A stretch of DNA of 64,000 bases from Leeuwenhoekiella nanhaiensis (GTDB lineage Bacteria; Bacteroidota; Bacteroidia; Flavobacteriales; Flavobacteriaceae): contig NZ_KZ319288.1 in NCBI RefSeq assembly GCF_002744755.1, positions 248,001-312,000 on the forward strand, read 5' to 3'. Positions within the stretch are counted from its first letter, which is position 1. Each line of letters begins with the position of its first letter. Position numbers and translations under genes: made by a program. Shown here piece after piece: positions 1 to 9,939 of this stretch. Below the pieces are notes generated by a model, which saw only the letters and a list, made by a program, of their open reading frames with translations, made no database searches and was not told the origin of the DNA.

Positions 1-142
1 CGCTCCCGTTGTGGTTTGGAAAGTCAAAAACGCGTTCCCCATCAAGGTTCAGTCAACAGACCTAAAAGGTGATGCCAATGAAGTCGCTATTGAATCTATG
101 GAAATCGCACACGAAGGTCTAACCATTCAAAACGGAAGTTAA
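1..142 (+). CDS. Phage tail tube protein, C-terminal fragment (eCIS inner tube)
   Basis: The reading frame from base 2 is open up to a TAA at 140-142 and encodes the last 46 residues of a protein whose start lies outside the window. The tail VWKVKNAFPIKVQSTDLKG, followed by an ESMEIAHEGL segment, is typical of the T4 gp19-like tail tube family (Afp1/Pvc1-type), which forms the hexameric inner tube through which cargo passes. The stop overlaps the start of the next tube gene (TAATG), so the two are probably translationally coupled. eCIS loci usually carry two or more tube paralogues, which fits this position. The assignment rests on the short tail and the context. Confidence 0.75.
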   Translation, partial: APVVVWKVKNAFPIKVQSTDLKGDANEVAIESMEIAHEGLTIQNGS

Positions 143-573
143 TGGCAACTTACTATCCGCCGGTTGGTTTTCACTTTAAGGTTGAATTTGGAGTCACGCA
201 AGACAGTGAGTTTGAGTTTCAATCGGTAAGCGGGCTTTCGGTAGATATTGAGACCGAAGAGTTTGCCGAAGGTGGTGAAAATCGCTTTAAGCATAAGTTG
301 CCGGTGCGTACTAAGTTCCCCAATCTGGTTCTCAAGCGCGGGCTTGTCACAGACTCTGATTTGATTGCCTGGTGTCGGGACGCGATTGAAGATTTTCAGT
401 TTAAACCTACCGGGGTGATGGTCAAATTGCTAAACGAAGAGCATCAGCCTTTGAAAACCTGGAATGTGGTTCACGCCTACCCGGTTAAATGGAGCGTAAG
501 CGACTTTAATGCCGAAGAGAACAGTCTGGTGATAGAAACCATTGAGCTCGCCTACAACTATTTTAAAAGTTAA
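142..573 (+). CDS. Phage tail tube protein (gp19 family, eCIS)
   Basis: A 143-residue protein of the T4-like virus tail tube family. The N-terminus (YYPPVGFHFKVEF) and the C-terminal WNVVHAYPVKW and ETIELAYNYF segments are the usual conserved blocks, and the length is normal for the family. In eCIS such paralogues form either the bulk tube or the last tube ring that joins it to the baseplate. The start overlaps the stop of the preceding tube gene by one base. The next gene starts 3 bp after this stop, so this belongs to one transcription unit. It differs clearly in sequence from the fragment upstream, so it is a paralogue and not a duplication. Confidence 0.9.
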   Translation: MATYYPPVGFHFKVEFGVTQDSEFEFQSVSGLSVDIETEEFAEGGENRFKHKLPVRTKFPNLVLKRGLVTDSDLIAWCRDAIEDFQFKPTGVMVKLLNEEHQPLKTWNVVHAYPVKWSVSDFNAEENSLVIETIELAYNYFKS

Positions 574-576
574 GCC

Positions 577-738
577 ATGCCCATAGCCATTAAAGAACTA
601 CATATCAAAATCAATGTGAGTGATGATGCGCAAAGTACCGCTTCAGCCTCACGTTCACCGGCAGACAAGAAAGATGCGATTATTCAGGCTTGTTTAGAGC
701 AGGTAGCGCATATCGAAAAACGTAAAAACGAACGCTAA
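577..738 (+). CDS. DUF5908-like small eCIS protein
   Basis: A 53-residue ORF beginning MPIAIKELHIKINV and ending in a charged helix (HIEKRKNER). Short proteins starting MPIxIxELxIxxxV and located between the tube genes and the LysM gene belong to DUF5908, a family known mainly from contractile injection loci in Bacteroidota. No catalytic motif is visible. The function is unknown, and the location suggests a structural or chaperone role at the tube/baseplate junction. The ORF starts 3 bp after the preceding stop. Its own TAA is directly followed by the ATG of the next gene, which strongly supports real translation. Confidence 0.75.
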   Translation: MPIAIKELHIKINVSDDAQSTASASRSPADKKDAIIQACLEQVAHIEKRKNER

Positions 739-1425
739 ATGACAACCGGAGCACACGATAAATTAAAGATTTCGGCTTACAAAGATCCTGAGTTTACAGA
801 AAAGGTGGGCGACGGGCAATTTACCACGCTGCTCAATCCGGAGAAATACGTGCTCAATTACCAGATTGAGTACAAGGAAGAGCAGGCTTCGGGCAGTAGC
901 GCCACGGCACCCGTTTTTGATAAAATCGCGCCTAAAGAGCTGGATCTGGAGTTTCTCTTTGACCGCACCGGCATCATCGCCCACGACGATCAGGGTAGCG
1001 ATCAGGGTATCATTGATGATATTAAGCTGTTTAAAAAGGTGGTTTTTGACTATGCCGGTGAAGAGCATAAACCCTACTACCTGGAGATACGCTGGGGTAA
1101 CCTCATCTTTAAGTGTGTGATGCTCAATATGAGTATTGAGTTTAAACTATTCAGCCCTGATGGCACACCATTACGGGCAGTCATTAAAGCTAAGTTTAAA
1201 GAAACTGTTGACGAAGAATTACGTTTGGCTCAGGAAAACAGCAGTTCGCCAGACCTCACCCATATGCGTACCGTAGCAGATGGTGATACGCTTCCGCTGA
1301 TGACCTACAGAATATACGGCGACAGCAAGTATTATCTGGAAGTCGCCCGGGTAAACGGAATCACCAACTTTAGAAAACTAACAACCGGACAGCAGTTATT
1401 TTTTCCGCCTCTGGCGAAAGCATAA
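739..1425 (+). CDS. CIS tube-initiator/hub protein with C-terminal LysM domain
   Basis: A 228-residue protein with two parts. Residues about 5-170 match the contractile injection system tube-protein N-terminal domain, with the typical FTTLLNPEKY block and a LDLEFLFDRTG strand. Residues about 180-226 form a LysM-like domain (RTVADGDTLPLMTYRIYGD to LTTGQQLFFPPL). In Afp/PVC systems the equivalent protein (Afp7/Pvc7, like T4 gp53 or P2 gpX) sits between spike and tube, and its LysM contacts the hub. The start follows the previous stop without a gap. The order tube, DUF5908, LysM protein, spike is the standard order in eCIS. Confidence 0.88.
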   Translation: MTTGAHDKLKISAYKDPEFTEKVGDGQFTTLLNPEKYVLNYQIEYKEEQASGSSATAPVFDKIAPKELDLEFLFDRTGIIAHDDQGSDQGIIDDIKLFKKVVFDYAGEEHKPYYLEIRWGNLIFKCVMLNMSIEFKLFSPDGTPLRAVIKAKFKETVDEELRLAQENSSSPDLTHMRTVADGDTLPLMTYRIYGDSKYYLEVARVNGITNFRKLTTGQQLFFPPLAKA

Positions 1426-1458
1426 CACGTCTGAAGATCAAAAACTAACTAGTAATCT

Positions 1459-3207
1459 ATGAATACTTCCCGAAGCATAGCAACCGCACAAAATCCCGAT
1501 TTGGTTACCACTACCCTTTTGGTAAATGGCGAGCAGCTCTCTGCGGCTTATGCGGTAAAATCCATATTGGTCAACCGGGAAGTCAACCGCATACCCTATG
1601 CCCAACTCATCATTCTGGATGGAGAAGCCGCCAGTCAGGAATTTGAGCTGAGCAACACCGATTTGTTTATTCCAGGCAGTGAAATTGAAATCAAAGCCGG
1701 TTACCACAGTGACGAAGAATCTATTTTCAAGGGAATTGTCATCAGCCACGGGATTAAAATTCGCGATGCTGCTTCGGCACTCATCGTAGAATGCAAAGAT
1801 CCTGCGGTTAAAATGACCGTGGGCACTAAAAGCGCTTATTTCTACGAAAGCAGTGACAGCGATATTATTGAACAACTCGTTGCAAACTACAGCGGTCTTT
1901 CTGCGGATGTGGAAGCTACAAACGTGACTCATAAAGAGCTCGTACAGTACCAGACTTCAGACTGGGATTTCCTGATGCTGCGGGCTCAGGCAAATGGAAA
2001 ACTGGGTTTTGTAGAAAATGGAAACATTCAGATCAAAGAACCCAATCTTTCTCAGGAGCCGGTAGAAACCGTGGCTTATGGCGCTACCATGCTTGCTTTT
2101 GACGGTGAGATCGATGCCCGTGACCAACTCAAAAAAATTACCGCCTACAGCTGGAATGCCGGTGATCAGGAGCTCATAGAGACCGAAGCCGCAGATGCTA
2201 ACGTCAACCTAAACGGAAATCTTTCTAAAAGCGAACTTTCAGAAATAATCAATCTCGAAAATCTGACACTTAAGCACGGGGGACAGTTAAACACTGATCA
2301 ACTGCAACAGTGGGCTGATGCCAAAGCTAAAATACAGGAACTCGCCCGCAATCGCGGTAGAGTGCGGTTTATTGGGATTCCACAGGTAAAGCCTGATACC
2401 ATTATAAAACTGGAAGGCGTAGGCAACCGGTTTAATGGCAACGCCTACATCACCGGCGTACGTCACGAGATCGCAGACGGTACCTGGACGGTTGATGCGC
2501 AGTTTGGTCTGGAGCCTAAATGGTTTAGCGAAACCTATAACGTAAACTCTCAACCCGCAGCAGGACTCGTCGCAGCGGTACAGGGCCTGCAAACCGGTAT
2601 TGTAACTCAGCTGGAAGAAGATCCGGAGGGTGAAGACCGTATTCTAGTCAACATCCCCATCATTGATGCGACTTCAGAAGGAATCTGGGCACGGGTTGCC
2701 ACACTTGATGCCGGAGACAGCCGAGGAAGCTTTTTCAGACCTGAAGTAGGCGACGAAGTGATTGTAGGCTTTATTAATAATGATCCCAACTATGCGGTGG
2801 TTTTGGGCGGTGTGAACAGCAGCAGCAAACCGGCACCGCTAGCCGCATCAGACGACAATCACGAAAAAGGTTTTGTGACCCGCAGCGGGATAAAATTGCT
2901 TTTCAATGACGAAAAATCTTCCGTCACTATCGAAACTCCGGCCGGTCGCATCGTAGTGATAGACGATGATGCAGAAGAAATCAAAATAGATGATGCCGGG
3001 GCCAACAGCATCATTCTCAATACAGACGGAATCGAGATCAGCAGCAGTGCCGATATCAACATCAAGGCCTCCGGCGATCTCAATCTGGAAGGAACTAACG
3101 TAAACATCAAAGCCAATGCAGAATTTAAAGCGGAAGGTGGCGCGGGAGCAGAACTCTCTACCAGCGCTGTTGCCGTGCTTAAAGGCTCTTTGGTACAAAT
3201 AAATTAG
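1459..3207 (+). CDS. VgrG-like spike protein (gp27-gp5 fusion, Afp8-like)
   Basis: A 582-residue baseplate hub and spike protein. Residues 1 to about 360 are the gp27-like hub half with late-control/VgrG-type segments such as DWDFLMLRAQANG. Residues about 370-465 are the gp5 OB-fold, ending FFRPEVGDEVIVGFINND and VVLGGVNS. The C-terminal 110 residues alternate short strands (INIKASGDLNLEG, NVNIKANAEFKAEG), as in the triple-stranded beta-helix needle. It would trimerise beneath the tube and carry the PAAR tip encoded 4 bp downstream. There is no extra C-terminal effector domain, so it seems to be purely structural. Length and architecture are normal for eCIS spikes. Confidence 0.93.
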   Translation: MNTSRSIATAQNPDLVTTTLLVNGEQLSAAYAVKSILVNREVNRIPYAQLIILDGEAASQEFELSNTDLFIPGSEIEIKAGYHSDEESIFKGIVISHGIKIRDAASALIVECKDPAVKMTVGTKSAYFYESSDSDIIEQLVANYSGLSADVEATNVTHKELVQYQTSDWDFLMLRAQANGKLGFVENGNIQIKEPNLSQEPVETVAYGATMLAFDGEIDARDQLKKITAYSWNAGDQELIETEAADANVNLNGNLSKSELSEIINLENLTLKHGGQLNTDQLQQWADAKAKIQELARNRGRVRFIGIPQVKPDTIIKLEGVGNRFNGNAYITGVRHEIADGTWTVDAQFGLEPKWFSETYNVNSQPAAGLVAAVQGLQTGIVTQLEEDPEGEDRILVNIPIIDATSEGIWARVATLDAGDSRGSFFRPEVGDEVIVGFINNDPNYAVVLGGVNSSSKPAPLAASDDNHEKGFVTRSGIKLLFNDEKSSVTIETPAGRIVVIDDDAEEIKIDDAGANSIILNTDGIEISSSADINIKASGDLNLEGTNVNIKANAEFKAEGGAGAELSTSAVAVLKGSLVQIN

Positions 3208-3211
3208 AAGT

Positions 3212-3508
3212 ATGCCACCAGCAGCACGTATTAACGATATGCACGTTTGCCCACAGGTAATTCCCGGCCCAACGCCTGTACCCCACGTAGGCGGACCCAT
3301 TTTACCTCCGGGAGCACCCACTGTGCTCATAGGAAGCCTACCGGCTGCTCGCGTGGGAGATATGGCGGTCTGTACCGGTCCGCCAGATAGTGTCATCGCG
3401 GGCTCTGCAACAGTATTGATTGAAGGAATGCCGGCAGCACGTATGGGTGACTCCACAGCGCACGGCGGGACGATAATGGCAGGTGACCCCACAGTTTTAA
3501 TAGGATAA
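3212..3508 (+). CDS. PAAR-domain spike tip protein
   Basis: A 98-residue stand-alone PAAR protein that caps the beta-helical spike and sharpens it. The three repeats of the fold are visible: PPAARINDMHVC, PAARVGDMAVCTGPPD and PAARMGDSTAHGG, each followed by a PTVLIG or ATVLIEG strand. Cys and His residues at the loop ends are the likely metal-binding set. It has no extension, so it is a structural tip and not an effector-PAAR. It starts 4 bp after the spike gene. A gap of about 80 bp separates it from the gp25 gene, and I see no terminator in that gap. Confidence 0.92.
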   Translation: MPPAARINDMHVCPQVIPGPTPVPHVGGPILPPGAPTVLIGSLPAARVGDMAVCTGPPDSVIAGSATVLIEGMPAARMGDSTAHGGTIMAGDPTVLIG

Positions 3509-3587
3509 CCGCAGGTTGATAACCTGTTTGGCTATTTAAAATTTAAAGAAAGTATAAGCAAGCTTAGAGATATTAGATCTTTTTGCG

Positions 3588-4016
3588 ATGTCAATAGAAA
3601 ATACAATGAAAGACAATCTGGCATTTTTAGGTACAGGATGGGCATTTCCCCCGCACTTTGATAAAGAGTCGGGGAAAGCGAAAATGACCTCGGGTGTAGA
3701 AGACATCAATGCCAGCCTGCATATTTTATTGAGCACCAAACTGGGTGAGCGCGTGATGCTGCCCAAATACGGCTGTGCGATGCAGGATTTGATTTTTGAA
3801 TCCCTTGATCTCTCAACGCGCACCTATATCGAAGAACGTATACGCACCGCGATTCTGTACCACGAGAAACGTATTGATCTGCTGGGTGTGAGTTATGACC
3901 GCAGCCGCGAACTGGAAGGTGAAGTACGCCTGCTTATAGAATACAACATCAGGCAAACCAATGCTCGGGGCAATATGGTTTACCCCTTCTACAAGGAAGA
4001 AGGTTTTAATAACTAG
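3588..4016 (+). CDS. GPW/gp25 family baseplate wedge protein
   Basis: A 142-residue member of the gp25 family (Afp9/Pvc9-like), which nucleates sheath assembly at the baseplate. The conserved core is present: the FLGTGWAFPPHFD opening, then ASLHILLSTKLGERVMLPKYG and the LIFESLD segment. The start chosen is the ATG at 3588. A second in-frame ATG at 3606 would lose six residues and cannot be excluded. The gene is 5 bp upstream of the next baseplate gene. Length and position between PAAR and the gp6/J-like proteins are standard for eCIS. Confidence 0.92.
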   Translation: MSIENTMKDNLAFLGTGWAFPPHFDKESGKAKMTSGVEDINASLHILLSTKLGERVMLPKYGCAMQDLIFESLDLSTRTYIEERIRTAILYHEKRIDLLGVSYDRSRELEGEVRLLIEYNIRQTNARGNMVYPFYKEEGFNN

Positions 4017-4021
4017 AAACG

Positions 4022-7000
4022 ATGGCAAAAAAATGCGACACCAGCTTTTTAACCGGGCGTGCAGGCACTTCACAGGCCGCGCGCTGGGCATCTGCACTCA
4101 ATCCGGAGTCTTTTGAACTGCAGGATCTGGATGTGGTGGAATGGTTACAGCTGGCTCGTGATTTTGCCGTTCATATTCAGTATTACCCAATTGACAATCC
4201 GGATGAGCCTAAAGGCAACTGGGAAAATTTCTTCCCTAAAGGCGATCTTGATACCCTCAAAAACTTTTTGGCCGAAGCCCAATTAGAACAAAACCTGGAA
4301 CCACATCTAACGCTTTTTGTGTGTTTTCTGAAACTCATGGAGTTTTCGCGGAAGCGTTTCAACCGATTGACAAGCAGACATCTGGAGTTTTATTATGCTG
4401 AAATTTTACAGATTCCCCGTAAAAAGGCCCAACCCGATCAGGTACACCTCTTATTTGAATTAGCTAAGAATTTTACCGAAGCTGCGGTATTTAAGGGAAG
4501 TTTAGTAGATGCCAAAAAGGACGCGCTTAACAAACCCAGACAGTACGCCACAACCGCCGACCTTATCGTCAATAAAGCAAAGGTTGAAAGCTTAAAGAGT
4601 ATCTACCACGACCCTGCGCTAAACGTGATAAAGGTTGCAGAAAGCACCAATACCCTTGACGGTGTTGAAAAGCCATTAAAGGAGAATAAATCCTGGTGGC
4701 CCTTTGGCTATCCTGAGACCTATGATAAGCGTCCGCCTTTAGCAAATGCTTCTTTAGGTCTTGCCATTAGCGCCCCGCTGCTTCAGCTGCAGGAAGGTAA
4801 CCGAAACATCGCAGTACGTTGCACGGTGGCAGAACTCAATGATTTGGATTTTTCGCTCTTGCGAAACCACGCAAAAATCTATCTCACGGGTGAAAAAGGC
4901 TGGTTAGGTCCTTTTAAGCTGCGCGAAAATGCTTCAGACAACCTTCCGGGAACCGGTGTGCTTTCTTTGTCTAACCCGGCGGTTTTCAATCTGGCATTCA
5001 CCATTCCGCAGGAAGAAAAAGCGGTCATCTCATACAATCCTGAGCTGCACGGCCCGGACTTTGAAACTGCCCATCCGCTCCTAAAACTGATGATTGACCA
5101 CGATACTGCCGAGGCTTATGAGGTAGCACAAAGTCTGAGCAAACTGCAACTCATTAGTTTAAAACTGGAAGTAGAAGTTACCGGTATCACAAGCTTAAAG
5201 CTGGAAAACGATCTGGGTGCAATTAATACTAAAAAGCCCTTTCTACCATTTGGTCCCAGACCTTATAAGCGCTCCCATTTTAAAATTGACTATCCCGAAC
5301 TTTTTAGCAAACGCTGGTCAGCGATCGGTTTGCAGTTGAGCTGGCTTAATCTGCCTGAAAGCTTCCGGAACCATTATGAAGCCTATCGCAGTGCATCCAA
5401 CGGCTACATCAGCAGCAACTTACAATACCTGAACATCCTTTACGATTTTGAAGAGTTGAAAGTCGAAAAATCAGCTGTCAGAGATTTACGCGAGCTCCGG
5501 GATGGTGTTGAAGCTTCGGGAATAGAAAAGCAGCTCACAGAAAATGTTCAGCAGAAATCGTATAGCTTAAAAAACCTCATCGTTAACGATGCTTCCCATT
5601 TCAGCGTGAACCTCAGTTTAGATAATGATGAAACTGCCGTTTTAGACCCCGCTTCTGCCCCATTATTTGCTGAGGAAGAAGGTAAAACACTTGAAGAATC
5701 GAGCCTCGTGGTCAACACGGCTGCTGCACAGGGTCAAAAACCGGGTAGCGGTCCGCTGGAGCTGAGCCTCAACAACTCCTTTTACCACAGTCTGTATCCG
5801 CGTTTGTACACCCTTGCAATCACCAGCACCGAAAATGACGTGGTGATACCCAACGAGCCCTACACTCCTTTTGTTGAGCAACTGAGTCTCTCATATCTCG
5901 CGGCTCAGGAAATCAGTTTTGTAAGCGGAAACGTCACGACAACTCCTGATGTCGAAGCCATTGAGCTTTATCACATACATCCCTTCGGAACTGTAGCAAC
6001 CCAAAGTCTATTTCCATCTTACGATAAAGGTGGAAGGCTTTACATAGGTCTTAAAAATGCCGTTGCAGGTCAAAACATCAGTATGCTTATACAGCTTCTG
6101 GAAGGAACTGAAAACACTTCAAAACCCGGTTTTGCGCTTAACGAGGGTATTTCGTGGTCCGTTTTAAGCGGAAATGAATGGCTGCCACTTCCTGAAACTT
6201 CTATTCTGGAGGATAATACTAGCAATTTCCTAAAAACCGGTATTGTGCGTATTGCGATTCCGGCCGAAGCGACAACCCGGCATCAGCTCATGCCAACGGG
6301 GCTACTTTGGTTGCAGGCGCAAACGATTAAAGATTATGATGTGGTTTGCCGCTTTCTCGACGTGCGGGCTCAGGCAGTCCTGGCTCAATTTACAGACCGC
6401 GATAACGCACTTGATCATTTGGAAAACGGACTTGAAGCCGGTACTATTTCAAAACTGATAAACCGGGAAGCAGCAATTAAAAAGGTAGAGCAGCCTTACT
6501 CCAGTTTTGGCGGAAGCCCGAAAGAAAACGACGCTGCCTACTACCGCAGAGTGAGTGAACGCCTGCGTCATAAAGACCGCGCAGTAAGTCTGTGGGATTA
6601 TGAGCATCTGGTATTGGAGCATTTTAAAGAAGTCTATAAAGTGAAATGCCTTAACCATACCTGTGGTAATCGCTTTAGCGCTGCGGGTAAGGTTACTGTG
6701 GTTGTTATCCCGGATATCATCAATCAAAATGTGTTCGACATTTTTGAGCCCCGCGTGAGCGCCGCAAAACTCAAAGCTATTCAGGAGTTTTTAATCGCCC
6801 GCACCTCTTTCTTTGTAATTCCGCAGGTGATCAACCCCGAATATGAAGCGGTGCATATTGCGCTTAAAGCCCGAATCAAACAAGGGATGGACGAAAATTA
6901 CTACCTCAAACGTCTGGAAGAAGATCTTAAGAAATTTCTTTCGCCCTGGGCCTATTCCGAGACAGCGAAAATCGTTTTTAGCGTAGAACTGCGTCAACAT

Positions 7001-7201
7001 ACGCTGGTCAACTACATCGAGGAGCTTGATTATGTGGATTTTATTACTGATTTGATCATCACGCATCAGGGGGTCGAAAAGAAACGGGTAAAACCTTCTA
7101 ATCCCAAAGCCATATTGGTTTCTGCCAAAACACACAGCGTAACGCGCGCACCACAGTATTGCGCTGCCAATACCTCAAATTCCATTGATAGTCTATGTTA
7201 A
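4022..7201 (+). CDS. Baseplate J/gp47-like wedge protein (Afp11-like)
   Basis: A 1059-residue baseplate component in the position of Afp11/Pvc11 (T4 gp6 / phage baseplate J type). The C-terminal third carries the recognisable region: YYRRVSERLRHKDRAVSLWDY, then VVVIPDI and a FFVIPQVINPEYEAV strand, as in J-like proteins that form the wedge ring around the hub. The N-terminal two thirds are poorly conserved beta-rich sequence, as usual for the Bacteroidota versions. It overlaps the following gene by 7 bp, and the pair always occurs together in this kind of locus. The product name is firm by context and moderate by sequence. Confidence 0.82.
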   Translation: MAKKCDTSFLTGRAGTSQAARWASALNPESFELQDLDVVEWLQLARDFAVHIQYYPIDNPDEPKGNWENFFPKGDLDTLKNFLAEAQLEQNLEPHLTLFVCFLKLMEFSRKRFNRLTSRHLEFYYAEILQIPRKKAQPDQVHLLFELAKNFTEAAVFKGSLVDAKKDALNKPRQYATTADLIVNKAKVESLKSIYHDPALNVIKVAESTNTLDGVEKPLKENKSWWPFGYPETYDKRPPLANASLGLAISAPLLQLQEGNRNIAVRCTVAELNDLDFSLLRNHAKIYLTGEKGWLGPFKLRENASDNLPGTGVLSLSNPAVFNLAFTIPQEEKAVISYNPELHGPDFETAHPLLKLMIDHDTAEAYEVAQSLSKLQLISLKLEVEVTGITSLKLENDLGAINTKKPFLPFGPRPYKRSHFKIDYPELFSKRWSAIGLQLSWLNLPESFRNHYEAYRSASNGYISSNLQYLNILYDFEELKVEKSAVRDLRELRDGVEASGIEKQLTENVQQKSYSLKNLIVNDASHFSVNLSLDNDETAVLDPASAPLFAEEEGKTLEESSLVVNTAAAQGQKPGSGPLELSLNNSFYHSLYPRLYTLAITSTENDVVIPNEPYTPFVEQLSLSYLAAQEISFVSGNVTTTPDVEAIELYHIHPFGTVATQSLFPSYDKGGRLYIGLKNAVAGQNISMLIQLLEGTENTSKPGFALNEGISWSVLSGNEWLPLPETSILEDNTSNFLKTGIVRIAIPAEATTRHQLMPTGLLWLQAQTIKDYDVVCRFLDVRAQAVLAQFTDRDNALDHLENGLEAGTISKLINREAAIKKVEQPYSSFGGSPKENDAAYYRRVSERLRHKDRAVSLWDYEHLVLEHFKEVYKVKCLNHTCGNRFSAAGKVTVVVIPDIINQNVFDIFEPRVSAAKLKAIQEFLIARTSFFVIPQVINPEYEAVHIALKARIKQGMDENYYLKRLEEDLKKFLSPWAYSETAKIVFSVELRQHTLVNYIEELDYVDFITDLIITHQGVEKKRVKPSNPKAILVSAKTHSVTRAPQYCAANTSNSIDSLC

Positions 7202-9927
7202 GTTTTAATGAACATATCAGCATACCTAAAGACGCCAACAGTCGCGATGATCTGGATTTTGAGTTCTTAAGACAACAGGGCATCGCCTATATCGAAAAGC
7301 TCGCGGGTAGCCTGTGGACTGACTTTAACAGCCACGATCCCGGCATTACCATACTCGAGGTGCTCTCCTATGCCATTACCGATCTGGCCAATCGGCTCAA
7401 CCTGCCGATGGCCGACCTGCTCACAGACGGAGATTCGGGTTTTAACGCTCAGTTTCACGAGGCACACGAGATTTTAAGCACGAAGCCGGTTACGCATCTC
7501 GATTACCGTAAGATTTTTATCGATATGCCGGGTATTCGCAATGCCTGGTTGCAACGCCACGAGAAAAAGGTATTCGTAAACTGCAAAGACAAACTGCTGA
7601 ATTATGATTCATTCCTGGAGAAAGAAGGCTTTGAATATTTACAACAAAAAGACGAAAAGCATTTTTACCTGAATGGTCTATACACGTTGCTGCTCGATCT
7701 GGAAGAAGGCATAAAGCTGGAAACTATTGAAGAAGCGGTACGTGCTAAATACCACGAAAACCGAAACCTCTGTGAAGATCTGATTGAAATCAAAGAAGTC
7801 GAAAAGCATTCCGTGAAAATATGTGCCGAAATCGAATTGCATCCTAAAGCTGATGAAGATGCCGTAAAAGCGCAAATCCTGCTTGCGGTTGAAGACTATT
7901 TTACACCGGAGATCACCCCAAAAACATTGGGCGAACTTACAGCTTCGGGTAAATCACCTCTCGAAATATTCAATGGTCCACAGCTTGAAAACGGTTTTCT
8001 GGACGACGATGAGGTGATCAAAGCGACTTTAAAAACCGAAGTGCGTCAATCTGATCTTATCAATATCATTATGGATCTTGATGGCGTCGAAAACATCAGG
8101 GACATCAGCATAGGTGCCTGTAACGATCAGACTCCTGACGGCAGCAACTGGGTATTCTGTATCGATCCCGGTAAAAAACCGGTAGTGTGTGACAAGAGTT
8201 CGTGGAGCTTTTTTAAAGGCTTTATTCCGCTGAATATTGATGAGCAACGGGTCAATCAGTTTAAGATCGAACTTTTAGAGAATCGTGCTGCCGATCTTGA
8301 AGCAATTGCAGCAGCTCCTAAAAGCTTGAAATTGCCTAACGGAAACAGCTATAAGCTCGGTGAAACTACCAGCATACAAAATGACTTCCCGGAGGTTTAC
8401 GGCATTGGTCCCTACGGGCTTAAGTCTACCGCAACCGAGGCTGAGCGGGCTCAGGCCAAACAACTTAAGGCCTATCTGCTGTTCTTTGATCAGATTTTAG
8501 CAAACTACTTCAAACACCTAGAAGAAGTGGGCACTTTATTTTCGGTTACCGGGAAATCCCGCAATCATTATTTTGCTCAGGCAGTAAATGATTTGAAAGG
8601 TCGCGACAAACTTTTTGAAGGTCCGGATACCAGTTTCGATCCTAACGATGATGAAGAGCTTACTGCACACTTCTACCCCAATTTTGAAGACCGAAACCTA
8701 AAAAAGCGCAATGAAGTTCTCGATCATCTATTGGCACGCTTTGCCGAAAACTTCGGGGACTACGCCTTTTTAATGCGAAAAATCTACGGGGAATTTGCTG
8801 AAGAAGCGATTATCAGTACTAAAGAACGTTTTCTGAAGGAATATGCCACAAGCGGTAGCGCACGTGCTTTGAGTTTCAATTATTTCAATCAGAAACCTAA
8901 AAATTTATGGGATACCCCTAATATTTCGGCCCTGCAAAAACGCCTGTATCTGTTGCTGGGCATTACAGATATCAACCGCAGAAATCTGTCTGAAGATTAT
9001 ATCGAGATTTATGAAGAAAAGGACACCGATGACATTTTAGAATACCGCTGGCGTATAAAAGACGGTTCTAAAACCATATTGTCTTCGGCTACCAAGCATT
9101 ATGAAAATCTGGAGCAATTGCATCAGGAATTGATACTGGTGAAACGCTATGCTCAGGATCCAGACAACTTTATAATTAAAGAAACCAGGCCTAAAGATCC
9201 CAATAAGACACCGGGGTTTTATTTCGTATTGGTCAACCCTAATGAAGAGCCGGGTTCTGAAGCCTACATCATTGCACGACGCATTTCGACCTTTAAGACC
9301 AAAGAAAATGCAACGAAAGCCAAAATAGCCGTGCTTAATTTCATCAATTCGCTTAAAGGCAATGAAGGCATGTACCTCATAGAGCATATTTTGCTCAGAC
9401 CCGATGTAAATCTGGAAACTACAAATACCAAAACCTTTTTACCCATTTGTGCAGATGCCTGTGAGGCGGATAGCTGCGAATCTATTGATCCCTATAGCTT
9501 TAGAGTAAGTATCGTGCTCCCGGGTTGGACCGAGCGTTTTAGCAACATCGACTTTAGACGCTTTGTTGAAGACCTGATACGCCGCGAATTACCGGCGCAC
9601 ATTGTTGCCAAAATCTGCTGGATTGGTTACGCCAAAAATTATACCGATGAAGCGGGTAATCCACCTGAAGAAAATGAGATGGTGATTCTTGAAGAAGCCT
9701 ACAAAGCCTGGCTGCTCAGCCGTACTTCAAATGAACAGGCTCAGGACGAGACCGCTTTGATCAATCTGAACAAGGCCATAAGCAGTTTACATACCATCTA
9801 TCATCAGGGCAGACTGCACCGCTGCAGACCCAAAGATCAGAACCAGACGCCTGAGAGCGCAGAAACCAAAGAGAATCAAACGAACCGAAATGTCATATTG
9901 GGAAGAACCAATCTTGGCAAACTCTAA
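7195..9927 (+). CDS. Second baseplate wedge protein (Afp12-like)
   Basis: A 910-residue protein in the Afp12/Pvc12 position. Its N-terminus has the hallmark of J-like wedge proteins, WTDFNSHDPGITILEVLSYA followed by TDLANRLN. A LLFFDQILANYFKHLEE block lies near residue 430, and an EHILLRPD segment near residue 730 is common in Bacteroidota homologues. It probably heterodimerises with the preceding 1059-residue protein to build the wedge. The ATG lies within the end of the upstream gene (7 bp overlap), and the next gene follows 12 bp downstream. I see no enzymatic motif. Confidence 0.8.
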   Translation: MLSFNEHISIPKDANSRDDLDFEFLRQQGIAYIEKLAGSLWTDFNSHDPGITILEVLSYAITDLANRLNLPMADLLTDGDSGFNAQFHEAHEILSTKPVTHLDYRKIFIDMPGIRNAWLQRHEKKVFVNCKDKLLNYDSFLEKEGFEYLQQKDEKHFYLNGLYTLLLDLEEGIKLETIEEAVRAKYHENRNLCEDLIEIKEVEKHSVKICAEIELHPKADEDAVKAQILLAVEDYFTPEITPKTLGELTASGKSPLEIFNGPQLENGFLDDDEVIKATLKTEVRQSDLINIIMDLDGVENIRDISIGACNDQTPDGSNWVFCIDPGKKPVVCDKSSWSFFKGFIPLNIDEQRVNQFKIELLENRAADLEAIAAAPKSLKLPNGNSYKLGETTSIQNDFPEVYGIGPYGLKSTATEAERAQAKQLKAYLLFFDQILANYFKHLEEVGTLFSVTGKSRNHYFAQAVNDLKGRDKLFEGPDTSFDPNDDEELTAHFYPNFEDRNLKKRNEVLDHLLARFAENFGDYAFLMRKIYGEFAEEAIISTKERFLKEYATSGSARALSFNYFNQKPKNLWDTPNISALQKRLYLLLGITDINRRNLSEDYIEIYEEKDTDDILEYRWRIKDGSKTILSSATKHYENLEQLHQELILVKRYAQDPDNFIIKETRPKDPNKTPGFYFVLVNPNEEPGSEAYIIARRISTFKTKENATKAKIAVLNFINSLKGNEGMYLIEHILLRPDVNLETTNTKTFLPICADACEADSCESIDPYSFRVSIVLPGWTERFSNIDFRRFVEDLIRRELPAHIVAKICWIGYAKNYTDEAGNPPEENEMVILEEAYKAWLLSRTSNEQAQDETALINLNKAISSLHTIYHQGRLHRCRPKDQNQTPESAETKENQTNRNVILGRTNLGKL

Positions 9928-9939
9928 AAACAACGTATC